NCBI GenBank assembly: GCA_932294295.1
Contig: OW028585.1
Span: forward strand, 14,168,771 to 14,232,770
Source of the DNA: Alitta virens
Lineage: Eukaryota > Annelida > Polychaeta > Phyllodocida > Nereididae
Direction: 5' to 3'
DNA: 64,000 nt
The notes under the pieces were generated by a model. That model had not been told where the DNA came from and searched no databases. It saw only the letters and a list, made by a program, of their open reading frames with translations. Below, in pieces: positions 11,500-23,624 of this stretch; within the stretch, counting starts at the first letter, position 1; the number at the start of each line of letters is the position of its first letter. A program made the translations under genes and the position numbers.

Positions 11500-13560
11500 G
11501 TTCCAGGCTAGTACGAGTAACTCGACGAGTAGAAGGAGTAACTCGACGGCTTCCAGGAGTAACCTGCCGAGTTGTAGGAGTAACTCACCGACTGCTACCA
11601 GCATATGCGTAGGCAGGGAGGGGTGTTGTATATACTTTAAAAGGCTGCTGCTCCCCTAATAATACGCCGACTTTCGTCAAATAAAATTGAATTGTAGTAT
11701 AGTTCATACTGATTCCATAAGTGTTTTTAGATCGAAAATAAACCAAATATTAAGCGAGATATTTGTCTGAGAAGGCAGGTAGGCGGCAAACACTGGTGCT
11801 CCCTCAAGTATCAATGCAGGCAGAGCTGAGCGCTTCCTTAAACGGCTGCTGCTCCTCTAATATTATACTGATTCCATAAGTGTTTTCGGATTGAAAATAG
11901 ACCAAATATTAAGCGAGATATTCGTCTGAGAAGGCAGTTGTCTGGCGGCGGCTGCTGCTGCTCCATTAATATTAATCCGATTTTCATCAAATAAAAATTA
12001 TAGTAGAGTTCATACTAATTCCACACAGATTTTCAGATTGAAAATAGACCAAATATTAACCGAGATGTTCGTCTGAGAATGCAGTTCTCTGGCGGCGGCA
12101 AGGTGCTCTGTGTATGGTCATGACTTGAATGGTGTGGTCAATATTTTGACCATGATATATACATTGTTTGGATGAGCTTTATTGCAATTAATTTCTACTC
12201 ATTCTGCCAACTGGCCAATTGGAAGGACTTTTCCTTTGGTTTTGTAAAGTCAATTAACCTATATATGTAATAGCAATCTGCCTTGACTGTTATGTCAATT
12301 GCTATTAGCATTTTGAATAATACAAATAATGGGGTAAATCATGCTTTTTCATCATTGAGCACAAGCATGAATTGAAATCATTGATCACAAGCATGAATTG
12401 AAATTCTGAATTGACCGTTATGTCAATTGCTATTAGCATTTTGAATAATACAAAGAATGGGATAAGTCATGCTTTTTCATCATTGATCACAAGCATTAAT
12501 TGAAATGCTGAATTTCAACTGATTCCTGTTTATTATGTATATTAAAGAGGGAGATTGTTTTGATCATGGATGGAACATGCAATATCAATTTTAATTCCAG
12601 TTGGATTATTTTCGGAAACAACAACAAGAACGAAATATTGATAAATTATATAAAATGAAATAAATATCTAATATGATTACTCTAAACTAGAGTATATCTA
12701 TCTATAGATAGTTGTTATAGCTCCATAGACATCTTTATCAAGTCAGAATTTTATTGGCAACAAGCCAACAAACATTGTTTTATTTTCGTTTTTTATTGGT
12801 TACGAATCAATGAATTATTGATAGTAACATATTATTAGGTGAAGATCTTATAACTAACTATCTGTCTATCTACATATCTACATATTTATACTCTATGAGG
12901 TATTACTAACTTTATAAGAATATTCTTATTTGTGCCTAGTATATTCCATTAAATTTTCCCCACCTTAACTATTATATAAATTCTACACATTTCCCTGAAT
13001 AATTCAGTCTTTATTTGACGAAAATCGGATATGTAGATAGACAGATAGTTTAGAGAGACAGATAGATTTATATGCTTTTATATAATATAAAATATCTAGC
13101 TTAATATTTGGTCTAAATAAGAACATAAAAGATAGCAAATAAAATCACAGATCAAATCACAAATACTAATTACAATATCAATATTAGAATAATATTAGGG
13201 GAGCAGCAGCCTTTTAAAGAAGCGCTCAGTATTGATACAGTCCCGGCGCGGACGTCTGTGAGAGCACCACTGTTTGCATCCGCCAACCTAGCTACCTTCT
13301 CAGACGAATAACTCGCTTAATATTTGGTATATTTTCGATCGGAAAACACATATGGAATCAGTATAAACTATACTACAATTCAGTCTTGTTTAACGAAAAA
13401 TCAGACTAATATTAGAGGAGCAGCCTTTTAAAGTATATACAACCCCCCTCCCTGCCTACGCTGATGCTGACGCTGGTAGCAGTCGGCGAGTTACTACTAC
13501 AACTCGGCGGGTTACTCCTGGAAGCCGTCGAATGACTCCTACTACCCGTCGGCTTACTTC
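11500..13560. mobile_element. Foldback-type element with about 370-bp inverted repeats
   Basis: 11500-11865 is the reverse complement, imperfectly, of 13195-13560. Shared landmarks are TATATACTTTAAAAGGCTGC, AAATATTAAGCGAG and GTAGGCAGGGAGGG. Subterminal tandem units of the CGAGTCACCCG type flank the arms (11400-11600 and 13563-13705). The AT-rich interior, 11870-13190, shows no ORF of note and holds a roughly 110-bp direct duplication near 12290 and 12410 (ATGTCAATTGCTATTAGCA). Confidence 0.82.
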
Positions 13561-13562
13561 TA

Positions 13563-13705
13563 GTGACCCGTATAACTCGCCGAGTGACCCGTAGAACCCA
13601 CCGAGTGACCCGTAGAACCTGCCGAGTGACCCGTAGAACCCGCCGAGTCACCCGCGAGTCACCCGCCGAGTCACCCGCCGAGTCACTCGCCGAGTCACCC
13701 GTAGA
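13563..13705. repeat. 21-bp minisatellite, GAGTGACCCGTAGAACC
   Basis: GC-rich units ACCCGTAGAACCCGCCGAGTG and shortened variants at the outer edge of the right foldback arm. Arg-rich ORFs across it are repeat translations. Confidence 0.8.
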
Positions 13706-13995
13706 ACCCTTTTTGCCGCCAGAATCCGTCGCCATTCCGACGAAAAAAGCTGTTGCATAACCATTATGTAATACTACGGGTTCACTACGGCAAAACTGGC
13801 TATGTGAGAGGTGGGCTTTATAGGTTGAAGGTCTACCTAAACCAACGGGAGTCGATGAAATTGGTTTCCAAGTCTTATTAGATCGGCTGAAAGAAGGTGA
13901 TGTCTTATAGAAAGAGAAAGATAACTGTACATTGCCTTTGTCTTATTCAAAACAATGTAGTAAAATGTTGCACTACATTAGGACAATCAGAAATA

Positions 13996-14472
13996 CAGTC
14001 ACAAACCAAAAAATTCTGACTTTCTCGCAACTATGAACTGTAGTAGAAGTGATGTAGCTTAAGGTGGCAGTTAGATGGCTGTTTCGTCCTTCGTCTCATT
14101 GCCATGGTCTCTGCCTGTTCTAATTAGCCAAACTGGTGCAGAAATACAGGACGTAAAGCCCTAATCACACACACACACACGGCTTATGCTGGCATTATAT
14201 TATATGGTATCATTCTCATGTACATGTCACTAGCTGTCAGTGGCTGTGATGGCAATGCATTTGCCATTGTAGTTTACAAGTTATGGAAGGTTACTGTAGT
14301 AGAAATGATTTAGCTTAAAATGGCATTGTATTCTATGGTATCATTCTCATGTAAATGTCAACAGCTGTCAGTGGCTGTGATCGCAAAGCATTTGCAAATG
14401 AAGTTTGCAAGTTATGGAAGGTTATCTATTAGTCAAAAGTCAAAAGAGTCTGAACATTTTTTGGTGTGACTG
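13996..14472 (+). mobile_element. Two-monomer MITE interrupted by a SINE
   Basis: Left end TACAGTCACAAACCAAAAAA and right end TTTTTTGGTGTGACTG, flanked by TA. There are two internal 131-bp-type monomers. The first is broken at about 14070 by a SINE 1 fragment (GGCTGTTTCGTCCTTCGTCT to a CA repeat at about 14180), so the SINE arrived after the MITE. Confidence 0.85.
14068..14180 (+). mobile_element. SINE family 1 inside MITE
   Basis: Body sequence CATTGCCATGGTCTCTGCC, then AAATACAGGACGTAAAGCCC, ending in an (AC)n tail. The promoter head is missing. Confidence 0.8.
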
Positions 14473-14769
14473 TATATGCCGATTTAGGGGCCACCAAAGA
14501 GATGAGAAATTTGATGAGTTAAATTGAAAGGGGGAAATGGAATAACCAGGAACCCAGTGTTTGGAAGCCCAGTTTGCTACCACTGAGCTAGGCCCTCATC
14601 CCCTAGTAATGTGGTTTAGAAGACTATATATATAACTTACTATTTAATTGCACTTTCCATATTAAACAATTGTTAACAGGTTAGTGCTAATGACCTAAAC
14701 GACATTTTGACTTTAGAGTGTTCATAAGATGACTGCTCTTCACTATGCATATATTTTTTATATATGTTT

Positions 14770-15005
14770 CAGTGTCTCAATGCTACAGGGTCTGAAGCTT
14801 AGTCTGCTTATATGACCAGCTGCCAGAAGTAGACGTAATGCTGAGATGATAAGGCTGCTTAATTGGAGTCTACACCCATGTTACACATTTACCCCATGGG
14901 TAGGGTCTTTTACTTGCCTCAGCATAGACACTGAGTACAAGGCACCTCCAATTTAACATATCATGCAATCAACATCCAGCTGGGATGTAGGTCATGCTCA
15001 AGGCT
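14770..15005 (-). mobile_element. SINE family 2 copy
   Basis: Contains TTACACATTTACCCCATGGG, TTGCCTCAGCATAGACACTG and CATCCAGCTGGGATGTAGG in reverse orientation. 15010-15850 follows without any recognised gene; a poly-C tract and AT-rich DNA are all that was seen there. Confidence 0.7.
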
Positions 15006-15901
15006 GGGATCAACATATCATAAACAGTTGATCATGCTGCCATAAATTATTCCAATAGTAACATATTGGGTTGGGGAGGGGCAGGGGGTTAGATGTAAAT
15101 GAGTCTTACTTCAGATTTTATTCTAGCCACCAAATAACTCATATGTACAGTAGCGGATGTAGGGGGAGTTTAGAGGAGTGGGGGTTTAACCTGTCCCCCC
15201 ATCCCTCACCCCCCCCCCCATACATTTTAGTATATAATTAAAATATTTACTTTTTTCAAACCCCTCCCCTGAAGATGTTGGGTCCGTCCCTAGAACACAA
15301 ATTCCTTGAGTAAGCTATGCTGAAAAACTTCAATTAAATTTAGGTAAAGTTGCATTGTAAGCCTCATATCAACTACTCTAAAAACAAAAACCAACAAAAA
15401 TCGTATAATTACACAAATGCTTGGGTGTTTTGTTTACATTGTTATTTAGAATGTAACCTAACATCCCCGGCATTTCCTTCAAATTGTGATATATGTGACA
15501 GTCTTTGGCTATTGTTTCCTACGATTTTTTCCACAATTTATCATTGCATTGTAAAGTTCTTCTGGGAAAGAAGATATCATCAGAAACCCTGTTTGCATAA
15601 TTTTGGGTGTGACTTCACATTTATTACAGTGTGCTTTAATAAACTTTAAATTGCCTATAAATTCTTTGCTATTTCCTACTTAAACAAAAAAATTAATAGA
15701 AGTATCTTCTTTTTTTTTCTCTTTTTGCATAACAGCAGAATCATGGATATAACAGTGATAAAATTCCTATCAAATCATTTCCCATGTGTTATGTTCCCAG
15801 TGAAAATCCTGCTGTTTACCAAGCAGCTTGACACCATTACAGTATATTCACCACTCAGCCACTACAAGCCAATAAAAATGGTTCATAGTCATCCAGCATA
15901 G

Positions 15902-16085
15902 GTGTATGTTGGCTAGCTGGAGTGTATGTTGGACAGCTGCAGTGTATGTTGGATAGCTGCAGTGTATTTTGGACAGCTGCAGTGTATGTTGTACACCTGC
16001 AGTGTATGTTGGACAGCTGCAGTGTATGTTTGACAGCTGCAGTGTATATTCGATGGACAGCTGCAGTGTATATTCGATGGAGGCA
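15902..16085. repeat. 20-bp minisatellite, GACAGCTGCAGTGTATGTTG
   Basis: About nine units around the palindrome CAGCTG. ORFs on both strands across it are repeat-derived. Confidence 0.9.
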
Positions 16086-16236
16086 GCAGTTTCCAATAAA
16101 TATTCAGATTGTCACATGTTGCAATAAATATATCGTTACCAAAAAACTAATTGTAATAGTGCTATATTACAGGAATATTATAATACATATCAATTTAATG
16201 TAACAAGGTTTTTTGCTTCGTGATTAATATAATATA

Positions 16237-16432
16237 ATAGATAGATAGATAGATAGATGGATAGATAGATAGATAGATACATAGATGGACAGATAGATAC
16301 ATAGATGGACAGATAGATAGATAGATAGATAGATAGACAGATAGATAGATAGATAGATAGATATATAGATATATAGATGGACCGATAGGTAGCTAGTTAG
16401 AAAGATAGATAGATAGATAGATGGATAGATAT
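16237..16432. repeat. GATA microsatellite
   Basis: (TAGA)n with CAGA/TGGA variants, next to a SINE 2 fragment at 16495-16640. No gene in 16640-17010. Confidence 0.96.
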
Positions 16433-17012
16433 GAAATGGAAAGTGCAGACCTCTATGGCAAGTTTTTTTGTCACTATCGAGGATTGATTGATGAGGTGAG
16501 AGGAGGAGTACACCCATGTCACACATTTACCCCATGGGTGGGATCTTTTACACGTCAGCATAGACACTGATTGCAAGGGGCCGCCAATTAAATGTCTCGT
16601 CTGAACAACATACAACTGGGATGTTGCTCACGAAGGGTGCTACTAGGGCAATTACTGCACCCGTTGATACCAATGAAGCGGCAAACAAAAAGGCTTCAAT
16701 ATCGCAGAATCTGAAACCGCGTAGAGCGTATGTAATGATAGGTGTGGTTTTGTATTCTTATGGTTGAAATAATCTTATATAGACTGTCAAATTCCTTACT
16801 CCACCACCATGATCGTTGCTCCATCCGAAATCTGGCAGACCCTTAGGGCTTTGCCCTTCGCTAAGCGCCCCTTAGTGGGATAACGGTGCAATGACAGGAG
16901 AGGGTCTGCATAGGAGACAGTTATCAAATCTTGTCAAGGGGATGCTTAGCTGGTGTCCTCATTTCACCAATTGTTCTTTGGTTCGCCAAATCAGTAATCA
17001 GGGTGACTTTCT

Positions 17013-17446
17013 TCAAGCAAAAGTCACTTCACAAACTTCAACATTTTTGTAAATCATATTTACTTTTTTCACCAAGTGGCCATTTGTAAGACATGTGTAT
17101 ACACAAGTGTTGAGATGTTGTTCCTGAGTTGTACACAAGATGGCAGTACAGTTGCCCGAGCAGCCACCTGGTGAATGACTTTGAACTATCTTAACTTGTT
17201 GCACAGGGCATGTCAGGTTCACTCCTTCAATGATGACAGCAAACATTTTTCTTGCCTGTTTGAACTTGAACTGAAGGAGGTTATAGTTTTCAGGTAGGGC
17301 TTGGCATGTTGAGTCGTACCCGTCGATCAAGCTGGACAACTGGCGATTTATGCTCCAAGCACTAGGGGAGCCACATGTTGTAACAGTACTTCCACTAGGT
17401 GTCAGGATGGTGATTTCTGGAACTAATGAAATTTTGAATTTACAAG
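17013..17446 (-). CDS. Gene 3 terminal exon, F-type-lectin-like domain
   Basis: This minus-strand exon ends at a TGA codon (17013-17015). With the acceptor TTGCAAG it enters in phase 1, matching the sushi exon upstream; an alternative acceptor at 17457 would enter in phase 0 and does not match. The encoded 143 residues are Cys-rich. They contain CGSPSAWSINRQL, then IDGYDSTCQ, and end VCEVTFA. The DG-x(n)-TC segment and the closing CEV strand resemble galactose-binding-like folds of the F-type lectin and F5/8 group, so sugar binding outside the cell is plausible. The family call is from pattern memory only. The product would be secreted or at the cell surface; no membrane segment is present. 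Confidence 0.72.
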
Positions 17447-17726
17447 CTTGCAAGGTCTGAGAAGGGCACCTTTAAAGATAAGCTTGCATGTAAACACAAT
17501 CATAACAGTGGCGTCTTAATCTTTTATTGTGATAGACAAGACTACTGAAAATTGTATTGCACTGGGTTAACGTAAAGTGCCTACTTTTGCTTACTATTCA
17601 ATGACAGGAAGACTGGCATCAGAAATGAGCAAGGGCTATGGTGCTTGTATCTGTGTTTCACACTTGCATCTGCAGGGTCATGACCACAGTTGTGTGTCAT
17701 ACTTCAAAAACAACCTATCTCCACTG

Positions 17727-17882
17727 TTAGTGTCCGTTTCGTCCTGAGCCATACAAAAATAATTCCAAAATGTTTAGCAACTGGCTATTCAGCTTCCAAG
17801 CTGAGTCATCATCGCATAGATCATGAGTCATCATTGGCATTTTAGTATGAACAACTAGCAGTAAGCTCTTTACGTAAACCCA
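17727..17882 (-). pseudogene. Possible decayed copy of the gene 3 terminal domain
   Basis: After an acceptor-like TTTTGTTACAG the frame is open to a TAA at 17727 and includes CDDDSAWKLNSQLL, which resembles CGSPSAWSINRQL of the true terminal exon at DNA level too (shared GCTTGGA and CCAGTTG). The phase does not fit the upstream sushi exon and the rest of the domain is lost, so it is called a relic. Confidence 0.35.
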
Positions 17883-17950
17883 CTGTAACAAAACACAGTA
17901 TGTATTTGGTGAACTGTGCCCATTCCCCCTTGAATACATTGAGCAGCGTA

Positions 17951-18181
17951 CAGTCAAACCAAACATTATTCAGACAATTCCAGCAGTTCAAGCAACCTTG
18001 CACTATAGTAGAAGTGAGTTAGCTTGAGGTGGCATTTGAATCCATGGTACCATTCTTATGTATATGTCAACAGCTGTCAGTGGCTGTGATTTCAATGAAT
18101 TCGCCATTGTAGTTTTCAAGTTATGGAAGATTACTTATTCGTAAAAATTCATAAGTGTCTGAATAATTTTTGGTGTGACAG
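17951..18181 (+). mobile_element. TA-flanked MITE, one monomer
   Basis: Left TACAGTCAAACCAAACATTATT, right AATTTTTGGTGTGACAG. The interior is one 131-bp-type monomer. It lies in the intron between the sushi and terminal exons of gene 3. Confidence 0.85.
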
Positions 18182-18195
18182 TATGTTAGTCTCAC

Positions 18196-18384
18196 TTATT
18201 TCACACTGTAGCACTGTCCCAGACCAAGCCCCATCAGTTCGGCATGTGCGAGTGGTCGACCCGCTCAGAATACGCCAGTCGCGGTTCAAACATCCATATG
18301 TCACTGTGGAATTTAGCATAAAACTTGCAGCGACAGTTGCTGGAGATCGAGCAGTATTTACTGCAAAACCTGGATCTCTACAAG
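18196..18384 (-). CDS. Gene 3 sushi (CCP) exon
   Basis: A 189-nt minus exon with acceptor CCCATTTCAG and donor GTGAGA, phase 1 at both ends. It encodes a whole sushi/CCP module: CRDPGF start, VTYGCLN in the middle, then TRTCRTDGAWSG and a final QCEI. The four cysteines and the G-x-W-S motif are the diagnostic pattern. It joins in frame to the PAN exon 19289-19451 upstream and to 17013-17446 downstream. Sushi modules mediate protein binding in secreted and complement-like proteins. A plus-strand ORF over the same bases is its shadow. Confidence 0.86.
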
Positions 18385-18984
18385 CTGAAATGGGAATGAC
18401 AGTAAGGTGTTAATATAATTAGTCAGAATTACACTTCAAGATTTTGTAACCCATAACAGCACATAAATAGACATCCATGAATTTACCGAGGTAGTTTTTG
18501 AGAATCTCCATCATAGCGCTATTATTGTAGAGATAAGATAGAACTGATTAAATTAATCAAATGAACACATAATGCTAATGGATTCTGATGTTGATGTGTC
18601 AAATTAACCTCTGCACTTAAGTCTATGCATTTAATATATGTGAGATTACTAGGACAATTTGTTAATCTCCCAAATGTTTGCATTATTCTATGAATTGTTA
18701 TCGATTGATTGACAATTCTAGTGTAATGAGCTTCTTGTAGCTCAATTATAAGCTGAGACATAAGAATAAAAAAATTGCATGTTAAGGACACTGAAACATT
18801 AACCACTTGAGTGTGATAGCTGCACTGAAGCAGGATGATTACTGCATTATAGGTAGTCTGAGCATTCAAGTTTTTACTGAACAGTAGTCGACAACTATAA
18901 GTCAGACTGCAAAGTCCTACTTGTCAAACCTGGATAAATGCTTATTTGTAGTATTGTATTGAATTGTATTGTAGAGCTTGGTTT

Positions 18985-19135
18985 TGCATTGTACATGGCC
19001 AATTGTGCTATGTGCATTCCAAGCGTTTATCATAACGCATGGTTTTTTCCTTATCATAATAAGCTAAAACCATGCCTTTTCCATGCGTTTATCCTTCTAA
19101 TGGAAAACACATGTGGCACAGTTGGCCATGTACTG
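18985..19135. mobile_element. Hairpin MITE
   Basis: GTACATGGCCAATTGTGC near 18991 pairs with GCACAGTTGGCCATGTAC near 19116. CATAACGCATGG and CCATGCGTTT inside continue the palindrome. Confidence 0.7.
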
Positions 19136-19288
19136 TCACAAACTTAATCAGCTTAAATAACAGCTGCCAGAAGTAGATAAAAAAAGAGACTATCAAAGTT
19201 GTTACACCTTTCATGGAGACAAGAGTAGTCCCCATGCACATTTGCACCATTAAGAGGTTTTACTTGCACCGGCATAGCCTTGTCTTAC

Positions 19289-19451
19289 CTTTGTAGCAAT
19301 GCTCAAAGGACTTGCCAATGTCCAGACTACTTTCCTGAAGAATGGCTGTTTGCAGATAACAAGTGGTTCCCGAAAAATCTATTGAATTGCACGAACTTGT
19401 TGTGTGGCATTTCCCTTGACATTCTTCCAAAGTGTCAATTGAAGAAAATCT
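19289..19451 (-). CDS. Gene 3 PAN/apple exon 2
   Basis: A 163-nt minus exon (acceptor TTTTTTTAG, donor GTAAGA), phase 0 in and 1 out. It reads EECQGKCHTTSSCNSIDF, then TCYLQTAIL, ending FEHCYKG. This is the PAN/apple pattern with Trp of the usual W-C replaced by Ser. The 53-nt exon 21364-21416 precedes it in phase and the sushi exon follows. A longer plus-strand ORF over this region is a shadow. It ends the PAN part of gene 3. Confidence 0.8.
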
Positions 19452-19619
19452 CTAAAAAAAGAATAAGAAAGAAAAAGAAACACTGGAAACTTTCCATCAT
19501 TCAGATCACCTTTCAACAGAGCCCTAAGCTGAAACAGAAAATGCAAAATGGCACATTTTGTGATCCTTCTCCATCCTTTGCGTTTCCTCGCAATCTTTTG
19601 CATTCAATCGGCATATTTC

Positions 19620-20100
19620 GCAAAAGGAACATGTTCCCTCTCAAAAAATAAAAATTCCCTCTCACAAAGAATGCATGACTTTGCAAAAAGAATGCTTTCC
19701 AGGATAGCTTTCCCTCACAATGATCGTGTTCCCTCACAATATTTTGCTTTACCTCATGAAAGGAACGTCTTTCCTCATTAAGATATTAACCTCACCAAAA
19801 GAATGTGTTATCTCACAAAAAGAATATCGCATTCCAACGTGAGGATGGCGTTCCTTCACAATGATTGCTTTCCCTGATAAAAGTTTGCATTCACTTGTAA
19901 TGTTATGTTTCAACGCAATAATTTCACGAGGGAACATGTTTTCAGGAGGAAACACGTTCCCTGACATGAGAATGTAAAGATTGCAAAGAATGTGATGGAC
20001 TGTAATAAGAACGCAGGTGAAAACAAAAACATCATGTGGGAACACAAAAACATTGGGAGGGAATGCGATGATCGGGATGGAATGTGAATTTTATTTACTG
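19620..20100. repeat. Degenerate tandem repeat, TTCCCTCACAA motif
   Basis: Irregular units such as GTTCCCTCACAATA, with reversed versions toward 20050. Lies in a gene 3 intron. No coding evidence. Confidence 0.6.
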
Positions 20101-21363
20101 ATATGTCCGCTTAAGGACTGCATACCTTCTGATATATTTTAAGCACAGAATTTAGAAATATTCTTTGCATTGGTGTTTCGTCTCATAATCATTCGACATC
20201 AACTGAAGACCAGGGGATTCCTTGTACCTAATCTGATCAGACTTATATCATTCAAAGCACTGTGTAATTTTTTTCTGTTCTTGCTTATCGAGCCCCTATG
20301 TGGACATAGCTATTAAAACATTTAATTTTCCAGTGCGAATGACTATTTTCATGTGCTGAACCCTTTTTTCTCGTGCTCACATCTATTTTGCGTGCACATG
20401 TGTATTTTGCATGTGCATGATTTGTATTTCGCATAAGCACAAGTGTTTCACTTGTGCACGTGCTTTTTGTATTTTGCACGCCATTTTTGCATGCTCACAG
20501 CTTTTTAAGTACACGCCTATGTATAGCATGAGGTGGACTCCAAGCCTAACATCTCATCATTGCATTTGCTTTGTTATAATAAAGTCAAAAATATGCCTAG
20601 CTATTGTTGCTGTTTATTTCCTGTTAAACATGGCTTTAATTTACTTTTTTACAAATAGAGTCATGAATCCATCTATATTTATCTATTTAAGACCCGTATT
20701 ATACAACCCAATACTGGGTCATAGCATATAGGGATGCAGAAGCATTCAAGGTCGAACCCACTTTAAAATTAGGCCTACATCTATCTGCAATGTAACTATC
20801 TCCTAACACACCTTGATCCAAACCAGTAAATTGAAAAAATTTACAATTGACAATTTAAGAGCCATTAAACATGAGTTCTCTCCTGTGGTCATGATATATT
20901 TTCTGTGCTCGCGATATCTTTCCCGTGCTTACGATATCTCCCCATGGAGGTTTAATACCTCCATGATCTTTCCCATGCTCACGATATATTTTCCGTGCTC
21001 ACGATATTTTTCTTTTGCCATCGAGATCTTTCCTTTGCTCCACTTAATTGTGTCGTGCTCATGGGAAAATAATATTGATTTCCTTTGCGTCCGCTCAGGG
21101 GTCCGTACTTTCTACATTTTATATATCTTAATTTAGGTTTATTATCACAGCCACTATTTATGTATGACATTTTTTATCTCATTTTTTTGCCTCAATGCTA
21201 TTGGTCTGTAACTTAGATCTATGTATAATTAACCTGAACACCATTTTAATACATATTACAGATTGCATAGCCACAATTTATGCTCAATTAAAAAACCCCC
21301 AAGTAATATTTTGCTAAATGAAAGCCGTAGCTGCTGAAAAATAAGTATTTCAGAAATACTTAC

Positions 21364-21416
21364 TGCAACATCTTGTCCATATATGAATCTCTGACTGAAG
21401 CAGTCGAACATTGAAG
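21364..21416 (-). CDS. Gene 3 PAN module, 53-nt exon
   Basis: Acceptor TTATTTTAG, donor GTAAGT, 53 nt, phase 1 in and 0 out, reading SMFDCFSQRFIYGQDVA. It links the PAN exon 23625-23793 (leaves in phase 1) to 19289-19451 (enters in phase 0). It is the copy B version of 999-1051. Confidence 0.8.
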
Positions 21417-21559
21417 CTAAAATAAGAGAAACATTACTGTGATTAATAAAATCATCCTTAATACCATTTTTAGCAAGAGCATGCCAAATTGGGCTAGTTA
21501 GTATCGACACCAGATAAATAATCATTCAACAGTGCTGATTTAATTACATTCGCCATGTT

Positions 21560-22530
21560 CCTAGACCATTCCAATAATCAGTCAAAAGTCCCAAACTAAT
21601 TCCAATATTCAGCCGACACTTGGCAGATATTCAGTCACCAGTCACAACACCAGGCCAATATTCAGCCAAATGTCTAAACACTGGGCCCATTTTCAGCTGA
21701 CAGTCCCAATATTCAGCCAATAGCCTGACACTTTTAAAATTGTCCAGCCAACAGCCCAACATGTTCATGAAAGGCTGACACTGGCAAATATTCAGCCAGT
21801 AGTCCCAACGCAATTTCAATATTCAGCCAAAAGTCCTGACACCTGGCCCATATTCAGTCAAAGCCCAGACACAGGCAGGGCCAATAATTAGCATATAATC
21901 TCCACACAATTATAATATTCAGCTAACAGTCCAGAGACAATTCCAATATTCAGCTAATAGTCCAGAGACAATTCCAATATTCAGCTAACAGTCCAGAGAC
22001 AATTCCAATACTCATCTGACAGTCCAGAGACAATCCAATATTCAGCTAACAGTTCAGAGACAATTCCAATATCCATCTAACAGTCCAGAGACAATTCAAA
22101 TATTCAGCTAACAGTCCAGAGACAATTCAAATATTCAGCTAACAGTCCAGAGACAATTCCAATATTCAGCTAACAGTCCAGAGACAATTCCAATATTCAG
22201 TTAACAGTCCAGAGACAATTCCAATATTCAGCCAACAGTCTGGACGCAGAGCTAATACTACAGGAACAGTCCCAAACCAGGCCAATATCCAGTCAACAAG
22301 TTATGAAGTTATATTAACACTGGCAAATATTCCCAATATTTAGACCACAGTCATGACACTGAGCTAATAATATGCAACATTTCTAACACAATTGCAATAT
22401 TCAGCTAACAGTCTAGTGAAAATTCCAATATTCATCTAGCAGTCCCACCAATGAGAGTCATCATGTAGTCAACAGTCCTAATGCAATTGCAGTATTAAAC
22501 CAACAGTCCTGAACGGGCCAATTTTCAACA
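21560..22530. repeat. 31-bp minisatellite, expanded in copy B
   Basis: Units of the form CCAATATTCAGCTAACAGTC with AGAGACAATT. A homogeneous run at about 21930-22230 is absent or shorter in copy A, showing expansion after duplication. Confidence 0.88.
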
Positions 22531-22726
22531 GCATGTTTCTGACACAAACCAGTTATACCTGGGAATCACTTCCATATTGTGTTAACTTTATATACACCCT
22601 TTACACGCAGCAGCCATGTTGAGAGGGCAAGAACAATTGTCAAGTAATGAAGCCATAATGTATGACATATCTAGGCCTATAGCTTGTAACTTGGTTTTGT
22701 ATCCCTACCACCACCAAGTTCGATGT

Positions 22727-22728
<2 letters not shown>

Positions 22729-22757
<29 letters not shown>

Positions 22758-22803
22758 ACATATAGATAGGTAGATAGATAGATAGATAGAGAGATAGAGA
22801 GAG

Positions 22804-22840
<37 letters not shown>

Positions 22841-23215
22841 CAAGATAGATGGATGGAAATAGATAGATAGATAGATAGACAGATAGATAGATAGATAATA
22901 TATAGATAGATGGATAGATAGATGGATAGATGGATAGATGGATGGATAGATGGATAGATGGATAGATGGATAGATAGGTAGATGGATGGATAGATGAATA
23001 GATAGATGAATAGATAGATGGATAGATAGATGGATGGATAGATAGATAGGTAGATGGATGGATAGATAGATGATTAGATAGATGAATAGAGAGATGAATA
23101 GCTAGATGGATAGATAGATGGATGGATAGATAGATAGGTAGATGGATGGATAGATAGATGGATAGATAGATAAACAGATAGATAGGTAAATAGATATATA
23201 AATAGATAGATAAAG

Positions 23216-23247
<32 letters not shown>

Positions 23248-23283
23248 TAATAGATAGATAGATTGATAGATGGATGAAGATAA

Positions 23284-23317
<34 letters not shown>

Positions 23318-23396
23318 TATAAATAGATGGATAGATGGATGGAGATAGATAGATAGATGAATAGATAGATGGATGGATAGATAGATGGATATGTGA

Positions 23397-23466
<70 letters not shown>

Positions 23467-23612
23467 GTATAGATAGATAGATAGATAGATACATAGATAC
23501 ATAGATAGATACATAGATAGATACATAGATAGATAGATAGATCAATATATAGATAGATGGATAGATAGATAGATAGATAGACAGATACATACATACATAG
23601 ATAGATAGACAG
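22729..23612. repeat. GATA microsatellite, copy B
   Basis: About 880 bp of (TAGA)n with TGGA, CAGA and TACA variants, against about 440 bp in copy A. It ends about 12 bases from the donor of the PAN exon at 23625. YLSI-rich ORFs of up to 162 codons are artefacts. Confidence 0.97.
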
Positions 23613-23624
23613 GTAGATACTTAC

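Noticed and set aside
13412..13760. Arg- and Ser-rich ORFs of 65-107 codons, also 11218-11659
   Set aside because: They translate the tandem repeats of the foldback arms on both strands.
17447..17456. Upstream acceptor at 17457 for the gene 3 last exon
   Set aside because: It gives phase 0, while the sushi exon leaves in phase 1. The AAG acceptor at 17447 restores the frame and the CT-TGT start seen in the sushi exon.
18123..18413. 96-codon plus ORF
   Set aside because: Shadow of the minus-strand sushi exon, which has matching phases, good splice sites and the full cysteine pattern.
18522..18869. 115-codon minus ORF with several Cys
   Set aside because: No domain pattern, no phase fit with gene 3, and its GT and AG sites do not give a coherent exon.
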